This document shows positions 12,501-26,600 of a DNA stretch of 64,000 nucleotides, one piece after another. Below the pieces are notes generated by a model, which had not been told where the DNA came from, ran no database searches, and saw nothing but the letters and a program-made list of their open reading frames with translations. Origin of the DNA: Wuchereria bancrofti (Eukaryota; Nematoda; Chromadorea; Rhabditida; Onchocercidae); assembly GCA_005281725.1 (NCBI GenBank), contig SSBO01000009.1, positions 2,582,969 through 2,646,968 of the forward strand, read 5' to 3'. How positions within the stretch are numbered: the stretch's first letter is position 1; each line of letters starts with the position of its first letter. A program made the position numbers and the translations under genes.

Positions 12501-15500
12501 TTACACAAGTGAACAAGGATATTAAAATGGGATTTTCTCTGTGAAAAACACATTGAAATATTTAGTAATAATTTAAATTTAAGCACAATATAAATTACAA
12601 GCTAAAATTGAAGCAACATAGATATATTTCTAAAGGAAAAGCAAATTTTAAAAGATAAGACATCCTGCAGCAAATTTTCCACATTTATTCCTGAAAAATT
12701 AAACAAACTTTAATTTTCATTAGCATATATCAGATAGTATACAAATTTTTCCCAAATAAAATGCCTGATTAATAATTTTACAAGCCTTTACTGCCTTTAT
12801 TTATTAAAAAAGACCAACTACTGAAAATGACCTTGGAGAAACATAAATTAATGTTGTTTACTGTTTGTACGCCTTTTCTTGAATTTTTTAATGCAAAATC
12901 GTAGTGATGTGATAGTTATGAACACATACTGCGATAAATCTTTCATTAAAGTTACACTTTCTTTATGCTTGAGTTCCAAATTTCGAAATGGTTTCAAAAC
13001 GTGTAATAAAGATTTACTATGTAAGATAATTATGCTTTTATGGATAACCTACAATTAGGTAACAGATACTATACAAAATTAGTAGTCCTATAGAAATAGC
13101 TAGTGTTATCTGTTGAATTCGATGAAAATTTAGAAGAAAACTCCAAGTGCTGTAGAACTATAATCAAATAATTAAGAGAGCAATTTGAAATGAATAAATA
13201 AGGCAGCAATTTGAAGGAATAAATGAAGTCTATAATCTAAGAGAGTCAAATAACGATTAATCGAACTATTTAAGTCAACTGGGAGTAAATATCTAAATGG
13301 CCTAACTTTCAAAATAAGTGAATAAATGAAACATGCCAAAACCTTTATATACTTTTCATTCATATATTCAGATTTTTCATATCTAAAAGATAAGATTCAT
13401 TGTTGTTAACCAACAAAAGAAAATATGGTAAAAGCCTAACAGTCTGGTATAAATGATAAATGAGGACTAATGAAGGGAAAATGGTAATATCTAGAAATAA
13501 GTACAAATTACTGAATGAACTCCTTATCAGGGAGTAATACCTTAGGGAAATTGAATTCAAGCCTTTACATTGGTTCCAGTAATCAAGCTGAAATATAAAG
13601 GTTTTTAGTTTGCTGAAAACAAATTAAATTTTGAATGAAATTAGTTAGAATTCAAATAATATACATTCATATTTCTATATACAGTACCACACATATTATT
13701 ATATTACTACTCAACAAGTAAAAAGCAAAAAGAAGCATCCATAACCAAGAAACACAATTAATAGTACCTTCTCCCAAAAAAAAAAAAAAAAAAACTTTTA
13801 TTGAAATAATATATAATTAATTCCAAATTTTAAATGTTATTAATGTAATTGCCTCACTGAAAGCATTATGTACTATAATTTTTATGAATAAGTTTAGTCA
13901 TTCTTTACATTGCATCGTAGTCTTATACGGTTTTAGAAAGTACTTTTAATTTCATCTAACAATTAAATACCCATTACTATTCTTACTATTACTAATAGAA
14001 TGACTTCTGCATAAACAGATTTATTATATATGATCTATATCAATTATTTTATTTAACTTTAATTCTAATTGACATTTTTTCTTATCTTAACGCTGTTAAA
14101 TTTATCATAATAATTTTGGAGAAGTTACTGTCTAAAAAAATGCTAAAATTTTTAGTCTGCAAAGATGGAAGTCATTATTTAAAGAAGCTATTTCAGAATA
14201 TATTTAAAACAGTCAGCTTTTTAATACTGCGGCATTTTAAGTTAAGCACTTAAAACAAAAACCGAAAATAATAAACAATAAAAGAAATTGTCTACCACTT
14301 CATATTCTTTAGAAATTCTTTTACATAAAAAGGGTCAAACAATGAAGGCCGAATTTATTTACAATCTATTTGAGTCTTTCATTATATAAATATATATAAT
14401 CTTTATTTACGTATTTATATAATATATATTTATATATTACATATTTAACAAATCAAAACATATTTTTTAAAATTAACCAGAATAAGAGAAAAAAGAAGAG
14501 ATCAGTAATAATGAAGAAGTAATAAATAATGCAGTAAAGAACCTAAAGAGATTTAAACGTTAGTGAAACCAACTTATGTTTAACCCTATTCAAGTAAAAT
14601 ATTCCTATGTACTCATGAAACAAAAGAAATATCTCTAAAGAAAATGCCGAAATATGTAATCAGTCAATCCAATAGTATTTCGTATAACAGCATCGATACA
14701 TTTATACATAGAGTTTTGTCAACAGCAAACAGATCATTAAGATGGAAAACCATACACGTCCCTCTCATCACCTTGACCGAACCTGTTTTCAACTACAACA
14801 ACCTTTTGCTCTCTTCCCGAATGTATATATATATATATATGTTTTATTTACATATGTGCGGAAGAACAATAAGTATGCCAAAAAGACTAAACATAAATAT
14901 AACACTGGAATGATGAATTTTTGCAGGAGTACTGAGGCAACTAAAATGAACTTTCATTTGTTAAATGTAATACTGCAACTAAAACAATAGCATTTTCCGT
15001 GCTTATGGACTGAGAAGAGTAAAACTGAACTTAAACCCTCCTTCCTCTCCCCTGACTAAGTTTAGTATTTCTCTGAGTTTCATACAGTTTTTCGACAAAA
15101 AAAAAGAAAAAAAAAAGATGAGAGAAGAAACTTTCACACTTTTTATTCTTAAACGTTAAGAATATTATTTACGGATGGACGTGATAGATCAATCACATCC
15201 TCCTAAGCCGCATCCGTGTACCTCATTAACTTATCTATTATTTCTTCCATTCTTTACTAAAGTTATATTTCAGTAGTTTCTTTTATGTTCATTTTTCTAG
15301 TCCTTCTATTCCACCTGACATTCTAAATATTTTCCACAAAAATGCTAACAACTTAGTGTCAGCATAAACAAAAACAAGGTAAATAAACTAACCCTCTGGA
15401 TGATAAGACATCTTGAGCTTCACATGACACTTCCACGGATCGTTGTAGTTGGTCTTGCTGCTGCGGCATATTGCCATAATCGTTAATGGCTTCATCACTA

Positions 15501-15604
15501 TTTGAATGACTATTCGTCAAGCTTTCATTTTTTCGTTTCTTGTTTCGCTCTGTTAAACGCCATATATTTCGATAAAAAATTGATGATGACGGCGTTGAAG
15601 GCAT
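3521..15604 (-). CDS. num-1: Numb homologue, PTB-domain endocytic adaptor / cell-fate determinant
   Basis: Fourteen coding exons on the minus strand keep one frame and give 681 aa: 15604-15393, 9172-8959, 8755-8684, 8128-8018, 7795-7685, 7560-7370, 6812-6635, 6337-6242, 6110-5962, 5816-5682, 5243-5095, 4744-4596, 4308-4200 and 3690-3521 (TAA at 3523-3521). Residues 78-90 form a basic segment ([12 protein letters not shown]) like the membrane-binding N-terminus of Numb. The PTB domain spans about 123-275, opening [22 protein letters not shown] and containing [36 protein letters not shown] and [27 protein letters not shown] around S319 and HRQLSLRS around S384 match basophilic-kinase/14-3-3-type sites known in Numb (aPKC). 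Low-complexity and proline-rich sequence follows. The C-terminus has DPF (645-647, in TDPFDVRW) and NPF (670-672), the alpha-adaptin and EH-domain motifs of Numb. Numb polarises in dividing or epithelial cells and regulates Notch and cargo endocytosis. The start at 15604 is the first ATG after an in-frame stop; the internal ATG at 9153 could start a shorter isoform. The second intron-exon boundary leaves a 6.2 kb intron. Confidence 0.93.
9173..15392 (-). other. num-1: 6.2 kb intron of num-1
   Basis: A gap between coding exons 1 and 2 that is bridged in phase (AGA GG | A AGC). It is AT-rich with no supportable gene. Possible alternative first exons are seen on the minus strand: an ATG at 12422 followed by [18 protein letters not shown] and a GTGAGT donor, a GTAAGTG donor at 11275, and a GTAGGA donor near 9953. 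None matches the phase-2 acceptor at 9172 as a coding exon, so they could only feed the internal start at 9153. An A-run of about 18 lies at 13777-13795. Confidence 0.6.
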
Positions 15605-16573
15605 TGAAGGCACCAGAAAATAGAAATAAGATAAGATTCGGCAATATATTCACATCTATAAATGGCAAACATATTTCTGAATAAAGGTAAGAAGGAGGAG
15701 TTTTCTTTGCAAACTAAATTTTTGAACATTTAGTCTATTTATAAAAATGATAACAGATGAGAAGATAATAAATCATTCAAAACAACTGCAGGTTCAACTA
15801 CGAGTTTGTACATACCTAAAAAATCTGTTCTAAAAGATTAACATTAAGAACTATTATCCAGACACTGGCAACCGGAACGGAAATAATACTGAAATTGCGG
15901 AAACTGCATTCAGAAGTGACTCCTTTTTCTGAAGAGTGGCAATAAATTTTTAAGTATCTCATCATATGGTACTGCTGAACTTTCAAGAAAAACAAAAATA
16001 AAGATGCAAAGATTAGAAAAAGTTCGACAAGTGCCCATATCAACTTTATACATAAAATTTATTTCCGGTATAAATGCTTTTTCGTTCACGACTCAGCCTG
16101 TAGGATTTGTTTATACAAATTGAAATTTTATCAAAAAAGAAAAAATGAATCGGCCATATGTTTGGTGATGAGAAATCCATGTTTCCTGCATATGTCAAAA
16201 TCATACCGTAGCAGAGGAAGTGGAATACGGAAGGAATGTAATTCTCATAAGGGAAAAAAAGAGAGCAGAAATAAAAATCACACAAATGATAAAGCTTTCA
16301 AAAAAGCTATGGGAATGAGAACAACTAGGTGATAACGTTTATAGGAAAAGAGTGAAAATGAAACCGACAGACTGATAAGGCCAATAAAAAAAATGGAATA
16401 GAATTGGAACTCTTATGAAGTGATTCTGATCTTAAAAAAAGGAATGAGAAAAATGCGGCAATAATTGACGAGTATTGCAAACATTTTTATCGGAAAAAGA
16501 ATTAGGAAAACCTATACATTCATGTTATATTTGAAGGAAGAAATTTTCACTTTTAAATTTAAAAATTACTTAC

Positions 16574-16630
16574 CACAGGAATTATAAGCGATGAAGACAT
16601 ATGGTTGTCAACACTGTTAACAGCTGATAC
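16574..16630 (-). promoter_or_regulatory. num-1: Candidate 5' exon of num-1 with spliced-leader-type acceptor
   Basis: On the minus strand TTTGTATCAG is followed by CTGTTAACAGTGTTGACAACC, an ATG (16600) and a strong donor GTG|GTAAGT at 16574/16573. The nine codons (MSSSLIIPV) end in phase 0. They do not join in frame to the exon at 15604, but splicing to the acceptor at 15656/15655 (TTTATAG|ATGTG) would give a ten-codon upstream ORF ending in TGA before the main ATG. It is therefore more likely a 5' untranslated or uORF exon than coding sequence. A (CA)n run sits just upstream. Confidence 0.4.
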
Positions 16631-16636
16631 AAACAG

Positions 16637-16653
16637 ACACACACACACACACA
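16637..16653. repeat. (AC)n microsatellite
   Basis: A pure dinucleotide run immediately upstream (minus-strand sense) of the candidate num-1 5' exon. Confidence 0.85.
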
Positions 16654-16962
16654 GAAAGTTATCGATCGATGCCCTTTTTTTGTTGATTTTTGGCTTTGTC
16701 GATAAATCAATAAACCGAAATAGTATGAGCACTTTGATGAATAAATATAGGCAAGCAATTACTGTTAAATAAAATCAATGAGTCGAATCGTAGCTGAAAT
16801 GAATTAAATATCAATAAAATTTACTTACTATTACTAATAACGCTCACAAATTAGTTATTAATTTTATTTGTTTGTTTATTTTTTCTTTGTTTCTGTTTGC
16901 TCTTATTTTTCTCTCTTTTTTTCTTTCTTTCTTCATGCAAATAAGTAGAACAGTAACAACAC

Positions 16963-17026
16963 CAATAATAATAAAAGTAATAATAATAATAACAACAATA
17001 ATAGTAATAATAGTAGTAATAATAAC
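16963..17026. repeat. (AAT/AAC/AGT)n trinucleotide repeat
   Basis: An imperfect run of AAT with AAC and AGT interruptions. Confidence 0.85.
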
Positions 17027-17267
17027 ACATAGTAAGGTGGAAGAATTTTGATTCTAAAAATCCGTACGAATCGTGAAAAACATATTTTGTATATTTTCTT
17101 TTTCCTGCTCTCTCTCTTCTCCTTCCATCCTTTTCTCTGTGCTCTTTTTCAAAAACTTGTTTGTTTGTTTATTATCAAACTACGCACTATTTTCAACTGT
17201 TTTCTCATAAGGAAACAATAGATAAATAGGAAAAAGGAGTAACAGCAACAAAAAAAGATTATAGTAG

Positions 17268-17303
17268 AGGGAGAGAGTGAGAGAGAAAAAGGAGAGAGAG
17301 AGA
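17268..17303. repeat. (GA)n microsatellite, interrupted
   Basis: GAGAGAGTGAGAGAGAAAAAGGAGAGAGAG-type purine tract. A similar (GA)n tract lies at about 17908-17930. Confidence 0.8.
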
Positions 17304-17470
17304 ATGGAAGGGGAGAAAAATTAGGTATTCAATAAATTATTATTTCATATTTGTAATACTACTATTATGACGTGTTTTTATATTTTACAATGAAATTTCT
17401 ATGACTACAAATTGATAATATCATATAACATGCAGCATGCATGAGCATGTGGCATGCAGAATGCAGTACA

Positions 17471-17496
17471 TACATACACAGACACACACACAGACA
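17471..17496. repeat. (CATA)/(CACA) microsatellite
   Basis: Short run of acatacatacacagacacacacac type. Related CA/CATA runs occur at about 22025-22043 and 22798-22832. Confidence 0.7.
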
Positions 17497-20400
17497 CAGT
17501 AACTAAATCAGTAAAAGGGGTCAAATAATCGGTTAATCCGGCAATGAATTAGTCCAATAATCGGATAATACGGTGATTATTTGGAATATACTGCAATTAA
17601 AAGAGAAATTTTTCATTTGGCAAGAATTAAAATAATCTTTTTTTTTAATAAGAAAATAAATTAATATATGAATGCATAAAAAGTGAAAGAAATTTCCTTT
17701 TTTTTTTTTTGAAAAAGAAGAAAGAATAAATTAGTTCGATTAATAATAAGTGGAAATTAACTGTTAGTTATAGCAAAAAAACAAAAATTAGAAGAGATAT
17801 GATAATGGGAAAAAGAATTAATAAAAAGAAAGAGATTATTTGACAATAAGTTATCAAATAAACTTGAACAGAGAGCTAGTTTAAAAATTTTTAAATTAGA
17901 AAAGATATGAGAGAGAGAGAGAGGGAGAGAAATGGTAATAAATTGTTAAATAAATTCAAAAATGTACTAATTATTAGTTATTAGTGAATTATTCCACATT
18001 CTATCAAATTATTTATTTTCGCATACAAAGCATTTTGATTTCTTTTTTTCATGCAAGTAAAAATATGTAAGAATTTGAGAAAAAAAATATTTGCAAAAAC
18101 AATAAATTTAAAAGCATTTAATCAAATCAACTCATTAAAATTCATTTCAATTACTAATTTTATTGAAGTCTTTCATTAAGTAATTAGTGAAATATTTTTT
18201 TTTTAGAAAAATTTCCATTTTACTAAATGATATCTATACTAATAGCTATTACGTTTACCATAAATTATAAAATTTCTTTTCTAAAAAAATCACTAAACAA
18301 GAAGAAAAATGTTAAATTCTGTGATAAATTTTATCAAAATCTATCATAACATACAGATAGATCATAAAATTTAATTACATATATGACAATTTAAAAAAGA
18401 ATTTATAGCTAAAAAAGAATTAATGGTTAGAAATTAGAAAGGGAAACTTTTTTTTATTTCCTTCAAATTTACAACAAATTTCTAAATTTATAAGCCTTTG
18501 AAAAAAAAAATCGAAACAAGATTTTGAAAAGAAAAAAGCCGAAAAAAAATCACAAAAATTGTTAAATTTATAAAATTTCCATCCATATTTTCTTCTTTTT
18601 ATTTACAACATTTTATGTTTCTTTTCTTTTTTTTTTATTTTTTGTTTTTTTTTTTTTTTGAAATAATATTATCACTTTATGATGAATTTTACACATTCCT
18701 TTCATTCAATTCACATTCTCATCCAATATAAAAATGTCAAATGAATGAAATGAAAAGATTAAAAGAAAAAGTGAAAAAAAAAAAGAAACAAAAACAACAA
18801 CAACAACGATAATACCATTTTCAATCAAATATATTTGAGAAAGAAATAACAGAATGGAAAAAAAAAGAAAAAGAAAGAAAAATTATATCGCTGTTACGAA
18901 AAAAAAAAATGAAAGGAAAGGAAACATCGAAATTAATGAATCGTTCAAATTTTATAAATTTTACAAACAAAAAAAAAAACACGGAAAGAAAGAATTTTCT
19001 CTTCTACTTTTTTTTTCATTGCTTGCTTATTTGCAAAATTTAGAGACAAGAAAATTTTACAAATTTATAGCTATTAATCAAAAAACAAGAAGAAAAGAAA
19101 AAATAAAATGGATCAATATATAGAAATATTAATTATTTCAAATTACAGTTCAAATCATATAAAATGATTATTTTAGAATATTATCTGATAAATTTATACT
19201 AAGATTATTTCAAGTGTTCTATTTCAACATTACATTACAATGACTGATAACAATCAACGTGAACTAAATTATTATCATAACGATATAGATTTTAATTGAT
19301 TAGGATAAATTTTAACAAATTTTGCAATAACTGATAACAATTAGCAAATATTAACCATTTAATGAAACATAATTATTATTTTATTGCTTGAAAATAATAA
19401 TCTTTCAAATTAGCATATTTCAGATAAGTTAAACTTCATTTGCTGGATAAATTTCTCTTATCAATAATAGTGGTATTATAAAAATATTGCAAGGATGGAT
19501 ATTAAAATTTGATTAATTAAGCTCCAATCTTTTTTTTTGCTAGCCAAAAACTTCAAATTATCTTTGCTTTATTAGGAATATTAAGTTATACTTTATATTT
19601 GATATATTTGTTATATATATGTATGTATTAATATCAATATAGCAGTCAATAAATGAAATTTCAACTAAGCAAATGTGAAAACAGACAGACTAGACAATAA
19701 AGTTAATTAAATGAAGTTAATCAAAATTTATAAAATTCAAAAGGATCCCACCAGCAAAATATTGTCACACAAATGATGATGCATTATTATATAAATGGTA
19801 GTTTGTTTAAAAGAAAAGAATTAGATTTTGTTGACTGTTATGAGAATGCAAAAAAAAAAAGAAAAATAAACTACTGGCATTTTTGATAGTTCGTAAATGT
19901 TAAAATGTGAAATTAAAGTGACAATTTGAAAATAATCAAATTTAAAATTTTGGAAATTAGCTTTAAACATTCAAATGATTGAAAAATTTATTAATTGACA
20001 AATTTACTATCAATTTGGATACGTTCATATAAATACTGGAAAAGGGAATTTCTCCCACTCTATTCTTGCTTGTAAAAGTAATTAAACATGAAATTGCAAT
20101 TTATCAAAGTTTTATTCTTCTAAAAATATCAAACTTTAAAATAAAACTATTTGAATAGTTTTACTACTTCCATTCAATTTTTTTCATTTCTAATTTTCCT
20201 TGTTAATTCATATTAAAAGTGTAAAAATATCTTTCAGATGGATGTTTATGATTGATAAGATTGTTACTTATAATTTATTGTCCTTCAAATTTCTTCTGGT
20301 CACATTATTATGTCCCATTTTTATTCTTCCAATATATGAAATAATGATAAAGGCAGAAAAGTGGACCATTACGATACTTATTCTTTCGGTACTAAAACAT

Positions 20401-21747
20401 AATAATGTTTCATTTTTTTTCAGGAATATGGGTCACAAAATGAAATTTTAGAATTTTAAATGAAATTTAAAACTGTAATTGTATCCAGAGAACTCAGTTG
20501 CAAATCTCATTAATTCCAATTGCATTTATTCATCCGATACAAAATCAAAAATGATTAACCTAAATCAAATAATCGATTTGCATGGAATGAAAACTTTGAA
20601 TTCCAATACAACTGATCAACTGGATGATATATGGATAAAATAGAAAAATATTCATAATGATAAATAATACTGAAAATGGTGCAAATTGTAATTAGGCCAG
20701 TAATTAAGTGATAAATTTTATCACTTATAAAACCGTAGGGATTTGAAATATGATAACACAATTTACTGCAACACATTAGAGAGATTAGTCGATTAAATTT
20801 AACTAATTAATTCAACCATCCTTTAATCAATTAGCAAATCAAACACAGATGTTTTTATGCAAAATTATCTCAACTATGATCTTTTCATAAAAAATACAGC
20901 AATCATTTCTTTTTTCTTTTTTGAATTCATCCAAATTCCTTTTTCTTTTTATTTTCCAATTTTTTCCAATATCTGTGATTAATTTGGAAATTGACAAAAA
21001 AAAGAAAATGACCGCTTCTTATGATCATAAATGACCACTTGCTATTAAGTACTACATTTGAATGTGATGAAAAATATGCCAACTAATAGTTTGATTAATG
21101 GATTATCATTGTTTTCTTTACTTCTTATCATCCTTATCATTATCAGTCCTTATCATCACTACAGTTAACACTAGCATCATTAACATCACTGCCATCAGTA
21201 ATTTAGCTAAAGTCTTTTCTGCTTTTTCTCAGATTTACCTGGCACATATCGATACTTCACACTGTCCAAAGTTGATTCAGATATAATTGAAATAAGAAAT
21301 CTAAGAAATAAAATTTAATTTCCAATATTTATTACTAATTTTGAAAATAGTAAAAATTTACAATACTTCAATGCATATCAGAAGAGGAAAACAGACTAAC
21401 AGAAAGATTGAATAACAGCAATAAGATAATTTGTTTAAATAGTATTTAATTATTAAAATCTTAATTATTTAACGAAGTCATTACCGTTAAGATATTTCTA
21501 ATGAAAGTGAAGAAGAGAAGAAAAGGAAATATTTAACAATTTGGGAAAGATAATTACCCAAGAACAAAATTTTAAGAGCGAAATCATGCGATTATCATTC
21601 ATCTCTGTCATCCAGTGGACAGCGCCCATACGAATGACAATGATTGAAAAATCGGGCAAGATAGAAAGGAAAAAGATGACATTTAGTAAAACAAAATCGA
21701 TATTTTTGGCTAGTGGCTATTTTATATTTTGTCCAATTTTTCCTTCC

Positions 21748-21786
21748 GTTCTCCCTCTCTCCCTCTCTCTCTCTCTTTCTGCCTCT
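21748..21786. repeat. (CT)n pyrimidine tract
   Basis: CTCCCTCTCTCCCTCTCTCT-type interrupted run. Similar tracts occur near 23135-23175 and 26610-26645. Confidence 0.75.
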
Positions 21787-23443
21787 CTTTATCCCTCTTT
21801 CCTCTTTTTTTTTTAACGAAAGTTGTAATTTGTAATGAAAATGTCAAGCTTAGTTAATCAAAATTGTCAAAATTTTAAAAAAGCAAAATGAAAAAAAAAG
21901 AAAGAAAAATCATTTATCTAATTGTTAAAAAATTTTAAATATATAAAATTTACTATAGAAAAATGAATAAAAAGGAAAATTTTAAAGAAAATTTGATTCA
22001 TATATTATTTAATTTTACTTCAAAACACACACACACACATACATTTGATAAATACATATGCGCCAATATAGAAATGAATAAAAATTGGTTGTCATGGGAA
22101 ATATTATCAATAGCAATACTTTTAGCTTATTTTTCATAAATAGCTAACGATTGAAAATAATAAAATTTTAAAAATTAAAAAAGGAAAAATGAAAATTATT
22201 GAATGAGAAAGCCATTTGTTTTTTTTTAGCTTTTAGCTATTTGTCTTTTTTCTTCACAAAAAAACAAAACAAACACTCTTTATTGATAATTTGATTAATT
22301 AGTGAATTTATTTAAAAACTAAATAAAAAACAAAATAAAACAAACCAGAAAATAAGAGAAAAACAAATAAATCACAATAGTTGTAAAACAACGAAATCTC
22401 TTCTTTAATTTAATTTTTTTTTCATTTCAAATAGAGTTTCTCAATATTAAAGATAAACATATTGCATGCAAAATCAATATTCATTATTTATCAATTCAAT
22501 GAATAATCATTAATTACTAAAATTTATTAATTATTAATTTAATATTAAGATTTGGTAGTTGTTTAATGATTTATTGATTGAATTATCACCTAATTATTAA
22601 TATTATTAATATTTTTTTCTTTTGAAAAATATAAGTAATACTTTTCAAAACTTTTTGAAATAAAAGTAATCTATGCATCAAACGTTAATAGTCAAATAAT
22701 ATATTAAGACAGATAGCAATGAATAACTAATTGACATTGTCTTTGCAATTTTTCATCGTTTTGTCCACAAATAATGTTGACAGCCGATACTTGACACATA
22801 CACACATACATACACACACATACATACATATGTGGTCAAATAGTGCCAAATTCAATTAGTTAATTAGTGATAGACAATTATGGTTAAGCTTAATTAGTGG
22901 TAAACAGTTGTGACTAAATTTTGGATTAGTTATTATTGTTGATTTTAAGGATTTATTTATCTTTCACGAGTTGTCATCAGTTTTGTCATCTTATCGCTTT
23001 ACAGCTAATGTCATCAGATAGATTCAGTGTTATATACACAGAGACAACTGCTGCTTCTATCCCAACTAAAATTCAAAATTCAATTTTATTATATGAGATG
23101 AGGAAAGATCGATTGCTGACATTTCATAATATCTCTTTCTTTCTCTTTCTCTCTCTCTCCCTCTCTTTCTCTTTGTTTCATTTCTTCCAGCATTTTTCAT
23201 ATCTAAAATGAAAATTCAATTCCCTTTTGAATTCGCACAATTATGTTTCATTCATTTTTTTCTTTCAATTTTCTGTCTTTCTTTTCTTTTTTTTTTTCTC
23301 CATTTGATGAAAAGAGGAAAGGAAGAGGAAATAAATGAGAATAAAAAATTATAATTTGTCTTTTTTCTTTTTTGCCTTTGTTTGAATCAGATTGATTACG
23401 GTAGTGGTGAGATAATGATAGCATAGGCGCAGCGATGATAGGA

Positions 23444-23616
23444 GGTGGCGCAGATGTACACAGAACGAATGTTGATGATTTGTTCTCACCATTTTGATGT
23501 ATCATCCAAAATAAAATATTAATATTCTCAAAGCTATGGATGATATAAGCATAACATAACATAGAATATGGGGGATGAGCGCAAATGGCAGAGGTAATAT
23601 ATTGGTGGCGCAGATG
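23444..23616. repeat. Locally GC-rich segment with repeated GGTGGCGCAGATG
   Basis: The 13-mer GGTGGCGCAGATG occurs at 23444-23456 and 23604-23616, with related GGCGCAGCGATG and GAGCGCAAATGG strings between and before. This stands out from the AT-rich surroundings. No open frame on either strand looks coding. Confidence 0.6.
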
Positions 23617-26600
23617 ATAATAGACAATGTCAATGATTGCTTTTCATTTCATTTACCATCGATAAAATATTTACTATCAGCTGATTAGAATACCTGATGG
23701 CTTACAGTCATTTCAGATTGTCTTTTGTAGAAATTTTCTCAGTAATAATGTCAATAAAAATGAATGTTTTTTTTTTTTTTTTGGAAAATTGTTTCCCATC
23801 GTTTAAATTTTCTTGCTCTCTTTTCAATTTAATTTTATGCTAAAATATTAATTCAGTTCATTGAAAAAATCAACTTCTATGTTCTAAACTATTTAGTCAA
23901 CACATTAATTAGAGAGAATTTTTATTAATAAAAAGCTGTGTAAAGTTTTTTTTTTTCTTTTGAAAGATTTAAGTTTTGTAATCATATTTATCAGATGAAC
24001 TTAAGTTTTGTAATGTATTTGTCAAATATACTATTTTAACCAATAAAAAAAGTAATTGCTAGATTTCAGATCATATGTTATCGATAATACTTATAAATTA
24101 AAAATCATTTCTGATATGAAATTTACAATAATTAAACAATCATTTTATCATTTGATTTGCATCTTAATTTGTATGCTTTTATCAAATATCTTTTTTCTAA
24201 TTACTGAAAAAAAAAATATTGCTGTAGTTTGAGATTCTGAATAAAAGAGTCTAAGCTATCCCTTAATTTTTGAATACTAAAAAGATTATTTATTTCGTTT
24301 GTAATAAGATAAAACAATTTTTGGTTGAAATTGATGAGTGAATGAATAAATTTCAAATTGATCACATTTTGAATTCGAATTTTTATAAATTTCAATTCTT
24401 TCAGAATATATTTGCAAATTACTTAAATTGAAAAAATGCAATTATTCAAATGGAAACTCTAATAATATAAGCTTAAAATAAAATAAATTCAATATAAGTG
24501 AATAAAATTTTCTTTTCTTTTCTCAATTGTGAAATTATTATTAAATTAATGAATAATGTAAATGTTACCAAATAGTTTGTGTTCTTCATTAGGGCTTTCA
24601 TTTTATTGTTGCATAAATAATTTACAAGCAAATTTTCATATTAATAATTAATCATATTTAAATGAAAAAATTTCACTGATATATGGCATGTCTTATAAAG
24701 AAATTTTTTTCAGACTAACTTAGCTAATTAAAAAATTAAAATAATCTACATTTTGAATGCATAAATTCTATATTATTTTTGATGATTAATATATTTGGAA
24801 AAGTATTTATTCATTTCTTAACGCAAATTATATTTTATCAGTATTATCAATGATTATCAGTATCGATGATACGGATAATTTATCATGATTATGCTTTGAC
24901 TAAAATATTTTGTTAACGCAGAAATCACTATTTTAATTTAGTTCAATTATCATTGTTATTTCATCGTTATTACATTTGAAAATCATTTAATGAAAAAATT
25001 TCTTTATCGAATCATTCATTCAATATGTTGTTAAATTGAAATATTTTTTTTTTTTCTTAAAGAATTAGCAATAAATTACTCTCAGCAATATGCATTTCAA
25101 CTATTTTTTTTTCTTCTACTTCCAATTAAGCAACTTTTAAATTTCATTTAAAGATCAATAAAGATAGCATAGCATTGCAATATTTCGAAGATGTCAAAAT
25201 TTCAGCGCAATATAAGATTGAAATAATTTTATATAAATAATTTAAAGAAACACAAACGAAACAAAAATAGTATCGTTGAATTTACATGTGTCAAAAGTGA
25301 ATGAAAAGTTGAGCCAATAAATTTATCAATTTCAAAAATCAATTGTGACAGTATAAATGTGATATGAGCTTAGAAAATTAGCAGAGTGATGGATGTTGGG
25401 TAAAATTGGATAAAAATTAGGTAAAAAGTCTAATAACTAATTGCATTGTTTTTCATTTACTTACATTTTTCGCTGTGACCTTTCAGCCAAAGAAAGAGTA
25501 AGATATTGTGACCTTTTGATTTTATTGTTTACTTTATTTTTATGATTTGTGCTCCTTCTTTTTTTAATAACTATTTTTCTTACTCTTTTACTATTTCCAA
25601 TAATTTTTCTAATAACTTTTTTTTTCTGACGATTAATCATGAAATGAAGGAGAAATGGTGCGGTTTTTATAGAATAAATTAAAAATCCATGAAGTGACAC
25701 TTAGATTATCTTAAGAATTAGATGAAATATGATGGAGAATAGCTTTATAAATTATTCATAAAATAGATTAGAAAAGTAATAGCAATGCAATGCATTGAAT
25801 AAATGATTAGATGAAAAATGATTAGATGATTAGATTTTTTTTAATAAATGATTTTTAAATACGTTAGCAGTGAGATAATAATAATTTTAAATAAAAATAA
25901 AATAATTGTTTTTTTTTAATAAAAATAAAATAATTTGAATTACAAATAAAATAATAACATAATTATTCTTTTCGTTAACAACATGTAACATAAATCTAAT
26001 CATAATCATGATCAATTATCCTTATCGGTGATATCAGCGATCATAGATCATTGGATGATACATAGCAGAATAAAATTTGCATAACTTATTTTAAGAAATG
26101 GATAAATACTTTTAAAAAATTATGAATACATTAGTAATAAAAAAACTTTATAATTTAAGAAATAATGATCATGAAAAAGATATTTTGTGATTATTAATTA
26201 TTAAATCAAAGAAACGAAATAAAGATAACTTTAGCATTATATAAAAATGATTACAAATTAGTAATTTGTCACTTAAATTTAGGATATACAATAGAAGACA
26301 TAATAATTTCATAAGTAATAAACAAAAAAGCTACTATGAAAAATTGATGACATATTGTAAAAGTAAAATTTGCATAATTTACTTTAATCGGAAATGAATA
26401 AATACTTGCAAGGAACCATAAATTTATTTAAAAGAAAAGAGGAAAAAAAAAGAAAACGCTACAAATACGTATAATTAATTGCGTCTTAGAAAATTATGGA
26501 ATAGTTTCTAATCTTTAAATTATACCGGAATCTTTTACTCTGATAAAATTTGACAACACTAATCCCTTTAATTCCTCATCTTTCTCCTTATAATTTAAAT

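Noticed and set aside
15816..16043. 75-codon minus frame ending in a TAG just before a GTATGT donor
   Set aside because: The acceptor and donor around it look real, but the frame ends in a stop before the donor and is out of phase with the num-1 exons; at most an untranslated exon.
16960..17030. Regularly spaced repeats considered as a CRISPR-like array
   Set aside because: These are simple trinucleotide repeats without unique spacers in a eukaryotic genome.
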